Below, piece by piece: positions 1-6,641 of a stretch of DNA of 7,838 nucleotides; the first letter of the stretch is position 1; each line of letters begins with the position of its first letter. Location of the stretch: NCBI GenBank assembly GCA_013204195.1, contig JABMOJ010000031.1, positions 1 to 7,838 of the forward strand, in the 5' to 3' direction. The notes beneath the pieces were generated by a model. It searched no databases. It saw only the letters and a list, made by a program, of their open reading frames with translations, and was not told the origin of the DNA. The position numbers and the translations under genes are program-made. The DNA is from SAR86 cluster bacterium (GTDB taxonomy: Bacteria; Pseudomonadota; Gammaproteobacteria; Pseudomonadales; Azotimanducaceae).

Positions 1-2
1 GT

Positions 3-1265
3 GGCTGGTGGTTCTGGGATGCCGTTGAGAACGCGTCATTTATGCCTTGGCTGGTGGGCACTGCGTTGATTCATTCTTTGGCCGCCACAGAAAAACGTGG
101 TGTGTTTAAGAGTTGGACCGTTTTGCTGGCGATATTTGCCTTTTCCTTCAGTTTGCTCGGTGCTTTTCTGGTGCGCTCTGGTGTGCTGACCTCGGTACAT
201 GCCTTTGCGGTTGATCCAGAGCGAGGTATGTTTATTCTGACATTCCTGGTGCTCGTGATTGGTAGTTCTTTGACGCTCTACGCCATCAAGGTCTCAGGCA
301 TTAAGAGTGAGGCGGGGTTTGATTGGACTTCGCGCGAAACCATGATCTTGGCAAATAACCTGTTGCTGGTGACGGCTGCTGGTGCTGTTCTACTGGGTAC
401 CTTGTATCCCTTGGTATACGAGGCGTTAACCGACGGTAAGAAGATTTCTGTTGGACCTCCCTACTTTAATGCCGTGTTCGTGCCCTTGATGCTGCTCCTA
501 TTCGTGATTATGGCGATCAGTCCTGCGTCGCGCTGGAAGAAAACGCCACGGGAGACACTGCGCCGACAATTTCCCGCTTTGGTCGGTAGCTTGGTCGTGG
601 TTGGGAGTTTGGTACTCGCGTTTGCGACAGAAGTCTCCGTGGCCGTGATATTAATCGATACACTTGCCCTGTGGATTGTCAGTAATTTAGTGCGTGATTT
701 ATGGTCTAAGGTGGCGAATAAGGTGGCCAAGGTGCCGGCCTTGTTCCAGCAGACGATGTCCTACTACGGCATGTTGTTGGGTCACTTGGGTATAGCCGTC
801 ACCATTGTCGGGGTTTGCACAACCGTGTACTACACCGAGGAGAAGGACCTTCGGATGGCTGCCGGTGACGTGGCTGAACTGGCGGGTTATGAATTCAGAT
901 TAAATGCGATGCGGCAAATCAAGGGCCCGAATTACGTGGCAGACCAAGGCGAGGTTGAGGTGCTTCAAGGGGGTAGATCGATCGTCAAACTCTATCCAGA
1001 GAAGCGCTTTTATGCAGTGTCAAAAAATGTAATGACCGAGGCGGATATTGACCCGACACTATTTCGCGATCTGTTCGTAGCTCTGGGTGAGCCCGTCGGC
1101 GACGACGCTTGGGCAGTCAGAATCCACTATAAGCCGTTCGTGCGTTGGATCTGGTTTGGTGGTTTGCTCATTGCTCTCGGTGGTTTTTGTACGGTTCTTG
1201 ATCGCCGCTACCGGGCAGTTAAACGCAGCCGGCAGCCCGCTGTGACATTAGGTGTGGCTGCATGA
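3..1265 (+). CDS. ccmF: Cytochrome c haem lyase subunit CcmF (5' partial)
   Basis: C-terminal two thirds of CcmF, the inner-membrane protein that, with CcmH and CcmI, attaches haem to apocytochrome c in System I maturation. The reading frame is open to the left edge; the first visible codons read GWWFWDAVENASFMPWL, the tryptophan-rich WWD haem-handling motif, so about 230 N-terminal residues are missing compared with the roughly 650-residue E. coli protein. Conserved family histidines are visible: one in GTALIHSL (codon at 72-74), one in SVHAFAVDP, and one in MLLGHLGIAV, matching the transmembrane and periplasmic haem-ligand histidines described for E. coli CcmF. Several hydrophobic membrane segments follow, then a periplasmic domain (about 836-1135), then a last membrane helix and a basic tail. 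The WWD motif has Ala where E. coli has Pro (WDPVENA). The stop TGA overlaps the ccmG ATG (ATGA), indicating translational coupling. The ATG at 42 is internal, not a start. Confidence 0.97.
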   Translation, partial: GWWFWDAVENASFMPWLVGTALIHSLAATEKRGVFKSWTVLLAIFAFSFSLLGAFLVRSGVLTSVHAFAVDPERGMFILTFLVLVIGSSLTLYAIKVSGIKSEAGFDWTSRETMILANNLLLVTAAGAVLLGTLYPLVYEALTDGKKISVGPPYFNAVFVPLMLLLFVIMAISPASRWKKTPRETLRRQFPALVGSLVVVGSLVLAFATEVSVAVILIDTLALWIVSNLVRDLWSKVANKVAKVPALFQQTMSYYGMLLGHLGIAVTIVGVCTTVYYTEEKDLRMAAGDVAELAGYEFRLNAMRQIKGPNYVADQGEVEVLQGGRSIVKLYPEKRFYAVSKNVMTEADIDPTLFRDLFVALGEPVGDDAWAVRIHYKPFVRWIWFGGLLIALGGFCTVLDRRYRAVKRSRQPAVTLGVAA

Positions 1266-1822
1266 GCAGCCTGAATAAGAGCCTGTTAATACCGCTGGTT
1301 ATATTTATTGTGTTAGTGGCAATTTTAGCCGGCGGCTTCGGTCTGAAAGATCCACATTTTCTACCCTCCCAGTTGATTGATCAGCCGTTCCCTGATTTTT
1401 CACTTTCGGAGCTGAATGATCCGAGCCGAGAACTGACTGCGAGTGACTTACGGGGTCAGGTTGTGCTGGTTAATGTTTGGGCCACTTGGTGTCCCAACTG
1501 CCTGATTGAACATCCTGAATTACTTCGTATCAGCCGTGAGGAAGGGGTGCCCTTGTTGGGTATTAATTATAACGACGATTCGTCTAAGGCGCGTCAGTGG
1601 CTGGTACGTCACAACAATCCTTTTCAATTTAATATTGTTGATGATAAAGGCAAATTAGGTATCGAATTAGGGGTGTACGGCGCACCGGAAACATTTATTG
1701 TTGATGCCAAAGGCGTCATTCGCTATCGACATGTGGGGCCAGTGTCACGTCGTATTTGGGAAGAAACCTTAGGCCCAATTATCGAATTGTTGGAAACTAA
1801 TCCCGACGGGTTAAAGGGCTAA
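1262..1822 (+). CDS. ccmG: Thiol:disulfide interchange protein CcmG/DsbE
   Basis: Membrane-anchored periplasmic thioredoxin-fold reductase that keeps the CXXCH cysteines of apocytochrome c, or CcmH, reduced so that haem can be ligated; its electrons normally come from DsbD/CcdA. The 186-residue product has an uncleaved N-terminal membrane anchor (about residues 8-27) and then a thioredoxin-like domain. The active site is WATWCPNC (Cys77 and Cys80), followed by LIEHPEL, and the family's GVYGAPETF segment with the cis-proline is at about 137-145. The length is typical of CcmG. The ATG overlaps the ccmF stop. The identification is firm from the motif and from its place between ccmF and ccmH; a generic TlpA-like thioredoxin is the only alternative and the context argues against it. 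Confidence 0.96.
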   Translation: MSSLNKSLLIPLVIFIVLVAILAGGFGLKDPHFLPSQLIDQPFPDFSLSELNDPSRELTASDLRGQVVLVNVWATWCPNCLIEHPELLRISREEGVPLLGINYNDDSSKARQWLVRHNNPFQFNIVDDKGKLGIELGVYGAPETFIVDAKGVIRYRHVGPVSRRIWEETLGPIIELLETNPDGLKG

Positions 1823-1823
1823 A

Positions 1824-2282
1824 ATGCTAACGAAAGTTCATCGTATTGTCATCCTGTTCGCCTTGGCGTTATGCCAGGCTCCAGCTTGGGCCGCCATCGA
1901 TGCGTATCCATTCCCTAAAGATGAAATGCGCCAGCAATATAATAGCCTGATTGCAGAGCTTCGTTGCCCTCAGTGTTTGAATACGAACATAGCCGGTTCG
2001 GATGCCATGATTGCCAAAGACTTGCGCCGCGAAGTTCACCGCATGGTCCTTGAAGGCCAGTCCGATGATGACATTAGGGCGTTTATGCTGGCCCGCTATG
2101 GTGACTTCATTCTTTACAAACCCCAACTTAGAGCAGGGACGCTGGTTCTCTGGTTTGGTCCAGGGATATTCTTCATCATCGCGCTCGTTGTGATCTTCGG
2201 AATGTTACGTCGTCGTAAGACTAACGTGACAGCCCTCTCTGATCAGGATCAGGAGCGCCTCAAACAGTTGTTATCAAAATGA
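1824..2282 (+). CDS. ccmH: Cytochrome c maturation protein CcmH (CcmH/CycL/NrfF type)
   Basis: Periplasm-facing thiol oxidoreductase of the haem ligation complex, which exchanges disulfides with apocytochrome c and is reduced by CcmG. The 152-residue product starts with a hydrophobic signal sequence ending near AWAA (residues 21-24). The hallmark LRCPQC motif (Cys48 and Cys51) follows, then the three-helix domain with the conserved stretch DLRREVHRMVLEG and the segment ARYGDFILYKP. One membrane helix lies at about residues 107-127, with a short basic cytoplasmic tail. This is the short form, equivalent to the N-terminal half of E. coli CcmH, with the TPR half encoded separately by the next gene. 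It begins one base after the ccmG stop, with AAAGGG (1813-1818) as a plausible ribosome binding site. Its TGA overlaps the next ATG. Confidence 0.96.
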   Translation: MLTKVHRIVILFALALCQAPAWAAIDAYPFPKDEMRQQYNSLIAELRCPQCLNTNIAGSDAMIAKDLRREVHRMVLEGQSDDDIRAFMLARYGDFILYKPQLRAGTLVLWFGPGIFFIIALVVIFGMLRRRKTNVTALSDQDQERLKQLLSK

Positions 2283-3622
2283 TTCTTAGCTTTTGGATTT
2301 ATGCCCTGCTGCTCTGCGTGCTGGCTGTCGCTTTTGTTCTTTTGCCGGTGCTCTATCGAGGTCGCGAAGGTAGGATCGCGCAACAAAGAGATGATCGCGC
2401 TGAGTTGAATAGAGTGATATATCAGGAGCGCAGTGCCGAGTTGAGCACCAGTTTGACCGCAGGTGATATAGACCAGCAAGTCTATGACCAATTATCTCTT
2501 GAGCTTCAGCGCAACTTGCTTGATGAGGCCGGTAGCGACGATACCCAGACCGCGCCCCTGAATGGCGCGCAAGACAGCGGTAGCATGGGTCGTAGCCCTT
2601 GGCTGCTAGCGGCGCTCGTGCCGCTGTTCGCGATCATAGCTTATGGCGACTTCGGGCTTTCTTGGGGCGCTATTGTGGATTTGCAACTATCGAAAGAGCT
2701 TCGCGGGGGTGGTGAACAGACTGCCACAAGTCCTCATGATACAACTGGCGTTAACACAACGGTTGAGAAGCTAGCTGAGCGTTTGCGATCTCAACCTGAA
2801 AATGACGAAGGCTGGTTTTTGATAAGTCAATCTTATATGCGTATGGGGGAGTTTGAGAAAGCCGCTGGCGCGTTTAAACACTTGATGGATCGTTACCCGA
2901 ATGATGCGGGTCTGGCCTCTTGGTATACCGAAGCCTTGTTCCTGGTAGATAATCGAGAATTAACCGACCGGGTTTCGGCGGCAATTGATCGGACCTTGGC
3001 ACTTAATCCTCAGGACGTCTCGATGCTTGAAATTAAGGCGATGAATGCTTTTCAGAATAATGATCTGGCAGCCTCGCTGAAATGGTTTCGTCAGGCCATG
3101 GATGCAGGGGTAGAAGGTGAGCGAGCGGAGTTGATTCAGCAGGCTATTGATCGGCTGGAAGAAGATCTGGGCGTAGCTGGGGCTGAATCACCATCACCAT
3201 CATCATCGTCAACATCAACAGTGGCAGCTTCTCCGGCAGCTTCCGGCCTGGTTGATCAGGAGGCCGTAGTGCAACGTAGGCTTGAGGTGCTGGTTGAAAT
3301 CGCTCCCGGGGTACAAGTCGATCCTCAAGCTCGTGTGTTTGTCTTTGCCCGGGCAATGCGGGGGCCGCCAATGCCCTTGGCGGTGCAACAGATGACGGTA
3401 TCGGCGCTGCCGCGGCTGGTGACACTGGATGGGTCCATGGGAATGATGGCCGGCATGAGCTTGGCAGATTTTGATCAAGTCCAAGTTGTGGCGAGAATAT
3501 CAAGTACGGGTATCGCTAATGTCAGTCCTGATGATTATCAAGCGCTGTCAGGGGCCGTCGATATGACCATTAACAATGGCGTGATTTCCTTGACCTTAAG
3601 CCAGCGGGTCAAGGATCAGTAG
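2279..3622 (+). CDS. ccmI: Cytochrome c biogenesis protein CcmI, TPR apocytochrome chaperone
   Basis: Captures the C-terminal end of apocytochrome c and delivers it to the CcmF/CcmH ligation complex. The 447-residue product has the CcmI plan: membrane helix at residues 5-24, a charged cytoplasmic loop rich in Glu, Arg and Gln (about 28-85), a second membrane helix (about 107-124), then a periplasmic TPR region (about 160-295) with recognisable repeat units such as DEGWFLISQSYMRMGEFEKA. A Ser/Thr/Pro/Ala linker (about 303-323) leads to a C-terminal beta-rich domain (about 333-445) containing VFVFARAM and PMPLAVQQ, the end region that CcmI proteins carry after the TPRs. Translation is probably coupled to ccmH through the ATGA overlap. 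It looks like the last gene of the ccm operon, because an 81-base gap follows, although no hairpin-plus-T-run terminator is seen there. Confidence 0.93.
   Translation: MILSFWIYALLLCVLAVAFVLLPVLYRGREGRIAQQRDDRAELNRVIYQERSAELSTSLTAGDIDQQVYDQLSLELQRNLLDEAGSDDTQTAPLNGAQDSGSMGRSPWLLAALVPLFAIIAYGDFGLSWGAIVDLQLSKELRGGGEQTATSPHDTTGVNTTVEKLAERLRSQPENDEGWFLISQSYMRMGEFEKAAGAFKHLMDRYPNDAGLASWYTEALFLVDNRELTDRVSAAIDRTLALNPQDVSMLEIKAMNAFQNNDLAASLKWFRQAMDAGVEGERAELIQQAIDRLEEDLGVAGAESPSPSSSSTSTVAASPAASGLVDQEAVVQRRLEVLVEIAPGVQVDPQARVFVFARAMRGPPMPLAVQQMTVSALPRLVTLDGSMGMMAGMSLADFDQVQVVARISSTGIANVSPDDYQALSGAVDMTINNGVISLTLSQRVKDQ
3188..3220 (+). repeat. TCA-rich trinucleotide tract inside ccmI
   Basis: Eleven successive codons of the ccmI frame are TCA, CCA, TCG or ACA, six of them TCA, so the DNA is an imperfect TCA/CCA microsatellite. 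It encodes the Ser/Pro/Thr linker between the TPR region and the C-terminal domain. Such tracts can change length by replication slippage in steps of three without breaking the frame; that this happens here is inference. Confidence 0.6.
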
Positions 3623-3690
3623 TTTTAAAGGACAGGCTTGGTCGTTCGGTGACGAAGTGCACTCGCGTCTGTTTTGAATGTTAACTTGCT

Positions 3691-3696
3691 AGGAGG
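3691..3696 (+). promoter_or_regulatory. Strong Shine-Dalgarno site setting the VOC gene start
   Basis: AGGAGG lies seven bases before ATG 3704, ideal spacing. It decides the start in favour of that ATG over the in-frame TTG at 3674, which would put the ribosome binding site inside the gene and has no comparable site of its own. Confidence 0.85.
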
Positions 3697-3703
3697 CAAC
3701 CTG

Positions 3704-4108
3704 ATGGGCGTCGTTATCACTAAAGATTCAATCGATCTCGGTATCGTTACCACCGATGCTGAGCCAATGCTGAAGTTCTACCGAGATACGCTCGGCCTTA
3801 AGGTCGAGGGGGAAATGGAAATGCCCGGCGGCAACCACATGACTCGGTTGGCATGTGGTACTACAACACTGAAGATCGTTGTTAATGCCAAGGTGCCGGC
3901 AGATAAAGCGGCACCCGGTGGTATTGGTGGAGCCACCGGTTTGCGATATTTTACGATTAGCGTCAGTAATCTTGAGCAGGCAACGAATGAACTCGCCGAA
4001 GCGGGCTACCGCGTTGTGGTTAAGCCGAGAGAAATTCGTGCCGGAGTCACTATCTCCATGATCGAGGACCCAGACGGAAACTGGGTTGAGCTATTACAAA
4101 TCGGTTAA
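3704..4108 (+). CDS. VOC superfamily (glyoxalase/bleomycin-resistance fold) protein
   Basis: A 134-residue protein of the vicinal oxygen chelate fold, substrate unknown. Two beta-alpha-beta-beta-beta modules can be seen: the first from about residue 8, with the helix segment MLKFYRDTLGLKV typical of the family, the second from about residue 79, containing ISVSNLEQATNELAEAGYRVV and ending in the signature EDPDGNWVELLQ (121-132). In glyoxalase I and related dioxygenases each module supplies two metal ligands, usually His or Glu. Aligned by eye, the first-strand ligand position is Asp11, the second Lys57, the third Tyr82, and only Glu129 is canonical. It may therefore be metal-free or bind metal differently. 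The start rests on AGGAGG at 3691-3696. It lies 81 bases after ccmI and on the same strand, but nothing links it functionally to cytochrome maturation. No specific enzyme name is justified. Confidence 0.88.
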   Translation: MGVVITKDSIDLGIVTTDAEPMLKFYRDTLGLKVEGEMEMPGGNHMTRLACGTTTLKIVVNAKVPADKAAPGGIGGATGLRYFTISVSNLEQATNELAEAGYRVVVKPREIRAGVTISMIEDPDGNWVELLQIG

Positions 4109-4161
4109 CGCCCGATTGTTGAGCACCAATTGTTAACGCCTCGATGATCAGCTCTCGCCCA

Positions 4162-4191
4162 TTGAACGCTTAACTTTGTGTCCGCTATTTT
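4162..4191 (+). promoter_or_regulatory. Candidate sigma70-type promoter for the flavin oxidoreductase
   Basis: TTGAAC (4162-4167) and TATTTT (4186-4191) are 18 bases apart and each matches four of six consensus positions. Transcription would begin near 4198, inside the left arm of the inverted repeat just downstream. The assignment is by eye only; in a sequence of this composition such weak matches occur by chance. Confidence 0.27.
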
Positions 4192-4192
4192 T

Positions 4193-4241
4193 GAGGAACT
4201 CAGATATCTGACCGCTCGAGGGTGATGTCTGAGTTGTTCCT
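4193..4241. repeat. Long imperfect inverted repeat before the flavin oxidoreductase gene
   Basis: The 12 bases AACTCAGATATC (4197-4208) pair with GATGTCTGAGTT (4224-4235), with one G-U pair as RNA. After a three-base bulge (4236-4238), AGG (4194-4196) pairs with CCT (4239-4241), and inside the loop ACC (4211-4213) can pair with GGT (4221-4223). There is no T-run after the stem on either strand, so it is not a standard intrinsic terminator. It ends 27 bases before the chosen start codon. It could be an operator for a dimeric regulator, a structured mRNA leader, or a degraded repeat; the sequence does not decide. Confidence 0.7.
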
Positions 4242-4268
4242 GAGCCTTAGATACTGATGGAATACCCT

Positions 4269-5345
4269 ATGAGTCAATTATTTACACCCCTAACCTTTAG
4301 CCGCGGCCCAGCGATAAAAAACCGGTTTATGCTTGCGCCTCTGACGAATTCTCAGAGTCATGTTGATGGCTGTCTGTCAGATGATGAGTATCGCTGGCTG
4401 ACCCTGCGCGCTGAAGGTGGGTTTGGACTAACGATGACCTGTGCGGCGCATGTTCAGTCGCAGGGTCAGGGTTTTCCTGGCCAGCTCGGGATATTCGACG
4501 ACAACCATCTGGCAGGTCTTACTCGTCTGGCCGCAGGCATTAAAGTTAACGGCAGCGTCGCAGTTGTTCAGCTGCATCACGCGGGAATGCGTTCGCCGAA
4601 GGAACTGATCGGCACGACGCCCGTATGTCCGTCCGATAATGCCGAGACGGGTGCGCGAGGGATGACTACTGCGGAAGTTGAGGAAATGATTGAGGCGTTT
4701 ATTCGCGCCGCCGAGCGAGCAGAGCAGGCAGGATTTCAAGGTGTTGAGCTGCACGGCGCTCACGGTTATATCCTCGGACAATTTCTCTCGCCTGAGATCA
4801 ATCAACGTGACGATGAGTTTGGTGGCTCGCTGGAGAACCGGGCGAGACCAATATTCAACATTATCGAGGGTATCCGTCGACGTTGCGGTGACGACTTTAT
4901 GCTGGGTTTACGCTTGTCTCCTGAGCGGTTTGGTATGCAACTGGCTGAAGTGCTGGTGATTTGTCAGCGACTCTTTGCTGAATCGCAGATTGATTTTCTC
5001 GATATGTCTCTGTGGGATGTGTTCAAGGAGCCCGACGAGGAGCAATTCAAAGGGCAGGGCCTGATGAGCTACTTTACAGCGCTGGAACGTGGTCCTGTGC
5101 GCCTGGGTGTCGCTGGTAAAATCACCACGCCGGCTGACGCCGAGCGGGCGTTGGCGGCTGGCGTTGATTGGCTAATGCTGGGTCGCGCCGCTATTCTGCA
5201 TCATGATTACCCTAACCAGTTGCAGCGCGATCCCGGGTTTACACCTGTGACGATACCGGTTAGTGCCGATTATTTACGCGCGGAAGGGCTCGGTGAAAAC
5301 TTCGTCAAGTACATGAGTGGCTGGAAAGGTTTTGTTGAAGGCTAG
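4269..5345 (+). CDS. NADH:flavin oxidoreductase, Old Yellow Enzyme family
   Basis: A 358-residue single-domain FMN enzyme of the Old Yellow Enzyme family, whose members use NAD(P)H to reduce activated C=C bonds in enones, or nitro compounds; the natural substrate cannot be told from sequence. It is a TIM barrel without the extra C-terminal Fe-S and NAD domains of 2,4-dienoyl-CoA reductase. Landmarks (numbered from this start) are: KNRFMLAPLTN near the N terminus (Thr26 in the flavin-facing position); VQLHHAG (about 99-106); HGAHGYILGQFLSP with the substrate-binding pair His162/His165 and catalytic-type Tyr167; the family signature FGGSLENRAR (184-193); and the phosphate-binding end AGKITTPADAERALAAGVDW and MLGRA. 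Two in-frame ATGs exist, 4257 and 4269; the latter has GGAA (4259-4262) six bases upstream and is preferred. The gene stands alone, preceded by an inverted repeat and a candidate promoter. Confidence 0.93.
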   Translation: MSQLFTPLTFSRGPAIKNRFMLAPLTNSQSHVDGCLSDDEYRWLTLRAEGGFGLTMTCAAHVQSQGQGFPGQLGIFDDNHLAGLTRLAAGIKVNGSVAVVQLHHAGMRSPKELIGTTPVCPSDNAETGARGMTTAEVEEMIEAFIRAAERAEQAGFQGVELHGAHGYILGQFLSPEINQRDDEFGGSLENRARPIFNIIEGIRRRCGDDFMLGLRLSPERFGMQLAEVLVICQRLFAESQIDFLDMSLWDVFKEPDEEQFKGQGLMSYFTALERGPVRLGVAGKITTPADAERALAAGVDWLMLGRAAILHHDYPNQLQRDPGFTPVTIPVSADYLRAEGLGENFVKYMSGWKGFVEG

Positions 5346-5361
5346 ACCGCGCGCTAGATGT

Positions 5362-6087
5362 TCAGCGTTGTCGGTAATGGTAGGGATATGCCAGGCTAAA
5401 TCCAGCCTGACGAAAGAATGCAGTGGCCCTGGGGTTAGCATCACTGAGCGTCAGGTAGGCCCTGGTTGCACCGTGAGCCTGGCCGAATCCTTGCAAGCCG
5501 TCTAGCAGACGCTGGCCGTGACCGCGACGGCGCCAATCGGGTAAGAGCCATAAGTCGTCGAGGTACAGGTGAGAGCCGCTTTGTATCGCCCGCCCATAGC
5601 CCACCGCAATACCATCGGCCTCGATGACGGCGCACCACATAGGCAATTCTATCTGACTCAACAGCTGTTCCTGGAGCAGGCGCTGGCCAGAGACATCCTC
5701 AGGATTTAACCGATAACACAAATCCAACCAGCGGGTTAACGGTAAGGTCTTGAGTGCTGTGGTTGGGGCTCGGGATAAGGCGCGAGTTAATACCACACCA
5801 CTTTCTGCAATTCGATAGCCACTGTCGCGCAGATAGGCGTCGATGGATTGGTGATAACCGAGGCTAGTCAGGCGAAAGGTGGAGCTCTGACGCTGGAGTT
5901 GGAACTGTTCCTCGCAATAAGCCACCGTCGCCGCCAAGCCAATGTCACCTTGGCGCAGGGGCCAGACAGAATCGGTGCTGAGGCTGTAGCCACGACTGAA
6001 GCGCAGCAGCCAGCCATCATGAACCAGGGTGTTAAACACCGGATTGACATGGGTTTGTTGCGTTTCTAGTTGGATGACGTCATGCAT
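5362..6087 (-). CDS. GNAT family N-acetyltransferase
   Basis: A 241-residue predicted acetyl-CoA-dependent acetyltransferase, acceptor unknown. The C-terminal half (about 115-241) is the catalytic GNAT domain: strand AVIEADGIAVGYGRAI, then LYLDDLWLLPDWRRRGHG (174-191), which holds the acetyl-CoA pyrophosphate-binding motif RRRGHG, and the closing segment NPRATAFFRQAGF (218-230). The N-terminal half begins with HDGWLLRFSRGYSLSTDSVWPL (about 23-44), a pattern of the two-module GNAT proteins whose first module is a degenerate copy. The start is the only in-frame ATG near the end; its ribosome binding site is weak (AGGAAG about 15 bases upstream). It is convergent with the flavin oxidoreductase gene, with 16 bases between stops, and divergent from slyD, with 68 bases between starts. 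This arrangement gives no hint of its target. Confidence 0.88.
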   Translation of the reverse strand: MHDVIQLETQQTHVNPVFNTLVHDGWLLRFSRGYSLSTDSVWPLRQGDIGLAATVAYCEEQFQLQRQSSTFRLTSLGYHQSIDAYLRDSGYRIAESGVVLTRALSRAPTTALKTLPLTRWLDLCYRLNPEDVSGQRLLQEQLLSQIELPMWCAVIEADGIAVGYGRAIQSGSHLYLDDLWLLPDWRRRGHGQRLLDGLQGFGQAHGATRAYLTLSDANPRATAFFRQAGFSLAYPYHYRQR

Positions 6088-6155
6088 ACGGCAAGAATAC
6101 CACTTCCTGGTCAGTAGTGAGATACTGCTGTTTTTGTCGCTTATAGGTTGAAGCC
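6088..6155. promoter_or_regulatory. Divergent intergenic region between the GNAT gene and slyD
   Basis: These 68 bases must serve both starts unless transcription enters from further out. They contain a short inverted repeat, CAGTA (6112-6116) and TACTG (6123-6127), then five Ts (6131-6135). I could not pick a convincing -35/-10 pair on either strand. Confidence 0.4.
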
Positions 6156-6641
6156 ATGCAAGTCAGTACCGGTATGATCGTCACTTTCCATTACACCCTC
6201 AAGGACGAAGCAGGCCTTGAGCTCGAGACCAATCGCGATGAGGCACCACAGGCCTGCATGATCGGACGGCGGAATATTCTCGCCGGACTGGAAGCAGCCA
6301 TCATGGATAAGTCAGCAGGCGATAGTGTCCACGTGGTTTTGCCACCTGAACAGGCCTACGGCAAGCGCGTTGAAGACTCACAACATCGAGTTCCCATCAA
6401 GCACCTGGTTGACGCACCGAAGAAGCTCAAGGCTGGACAAATTGTCCATATCAACACGAAAGAGGGTGTGCGTAATGCTCGAATTATCAAAGTCGGAAAA
6501 TTCAATGTCGATATAGACGCGAACCATCCTTTTGCCGGCCAGACTCTCGTGTTCGAGCTCGATATTGTCGAGGTTCGAGAATCGACGCCAGAAGAGCGGG
6601 CCCATGGGCATGCCCACGGTGCCGGAGGACATCACCATTAA
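6156..6641 (+). CDS. slyD: FKBP-type peptidyl-prolyl isomerase, SlyD-like metallochaperone
   Basis: Cytoplasmic peptidyl-prolyl cis-trans isomerase and chaperone; E. coli SlyD also binds nickel and aids hydrogenase maturation. The 161-residue product shows the split FKBP domain: residues 1-69 include VTFHYTL, ILAGLEAAIMDKSAGD and PPEQAYGKR, then the inserted chaperone flap (about 70-125), then the closing strand NHPFAGQTLVFELDIVEVRE. The tail AHGHAHGAGGHHH carries six histidines (150, 152, 154, 159-161), a metal-binding end shorter than in E. coli and without its cysteines. The ATG at 6156 has only a weak ribosome binding site (AGG at 6145-6147). The codons of the tail also contain GGAGGA (6624-6629), a probable ribosome binding site for the next gene. 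SlpA is the near alternative but lacks such a tail. Confidence 0.92.
   Translation: MQVSTGMIVTFHYTLKDEAGLELETNRDEAPQACMIGRRNILAGLEAAIMDKSAGDSVHVVLPPEQAYGKRVEDSQHRVPIKHLVDAPKKLKAGQIVHINTKEGVRNARIIKVGKFNVDIDANHPFAGQTLVFELDIVEVRESTPEERAHGHAHGAGGHHH

Noticed and set aside
3190..3207. CACCATCACCATCATCAT, resembling a hexahistidine tag from a vector
   Set aside because: In the ccmI frame it reads as Ser/Pro codons, and the surrounding gene is intact and native in character. It is part of the TCA tract, not vector sequence.
3144..3503. Two overlapping open frames on the minus strand opposite ccmI (also 3215-3484)
   Set aside because: They are low-complexity, have no recognisable domain or ribosome binding site, and mirror the repetitive 3' part of ccmI. 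They are shadows.
3674..3703. TTG at 3674 as start of the VOC gene
   Set aside because: It would place AGGAGG inside the gene and adds ten residues with no family counterpart; ATG 3704 has ideal spacing.
3623..3703. Possible terminator or promoter between ccmI and the VOC gene
   Set aside because: Only a four-base stem (TCGT/ACGA) without a T-run could be found, and no paired -35/-10 boxes.
4104..4140. GTTAACGCC occurring twice, 28 bases apart, after the VOC gene
   Set aside because: Only two nine-base copies, the first overlapping the stop codon; too little to call a repeat array or operator.
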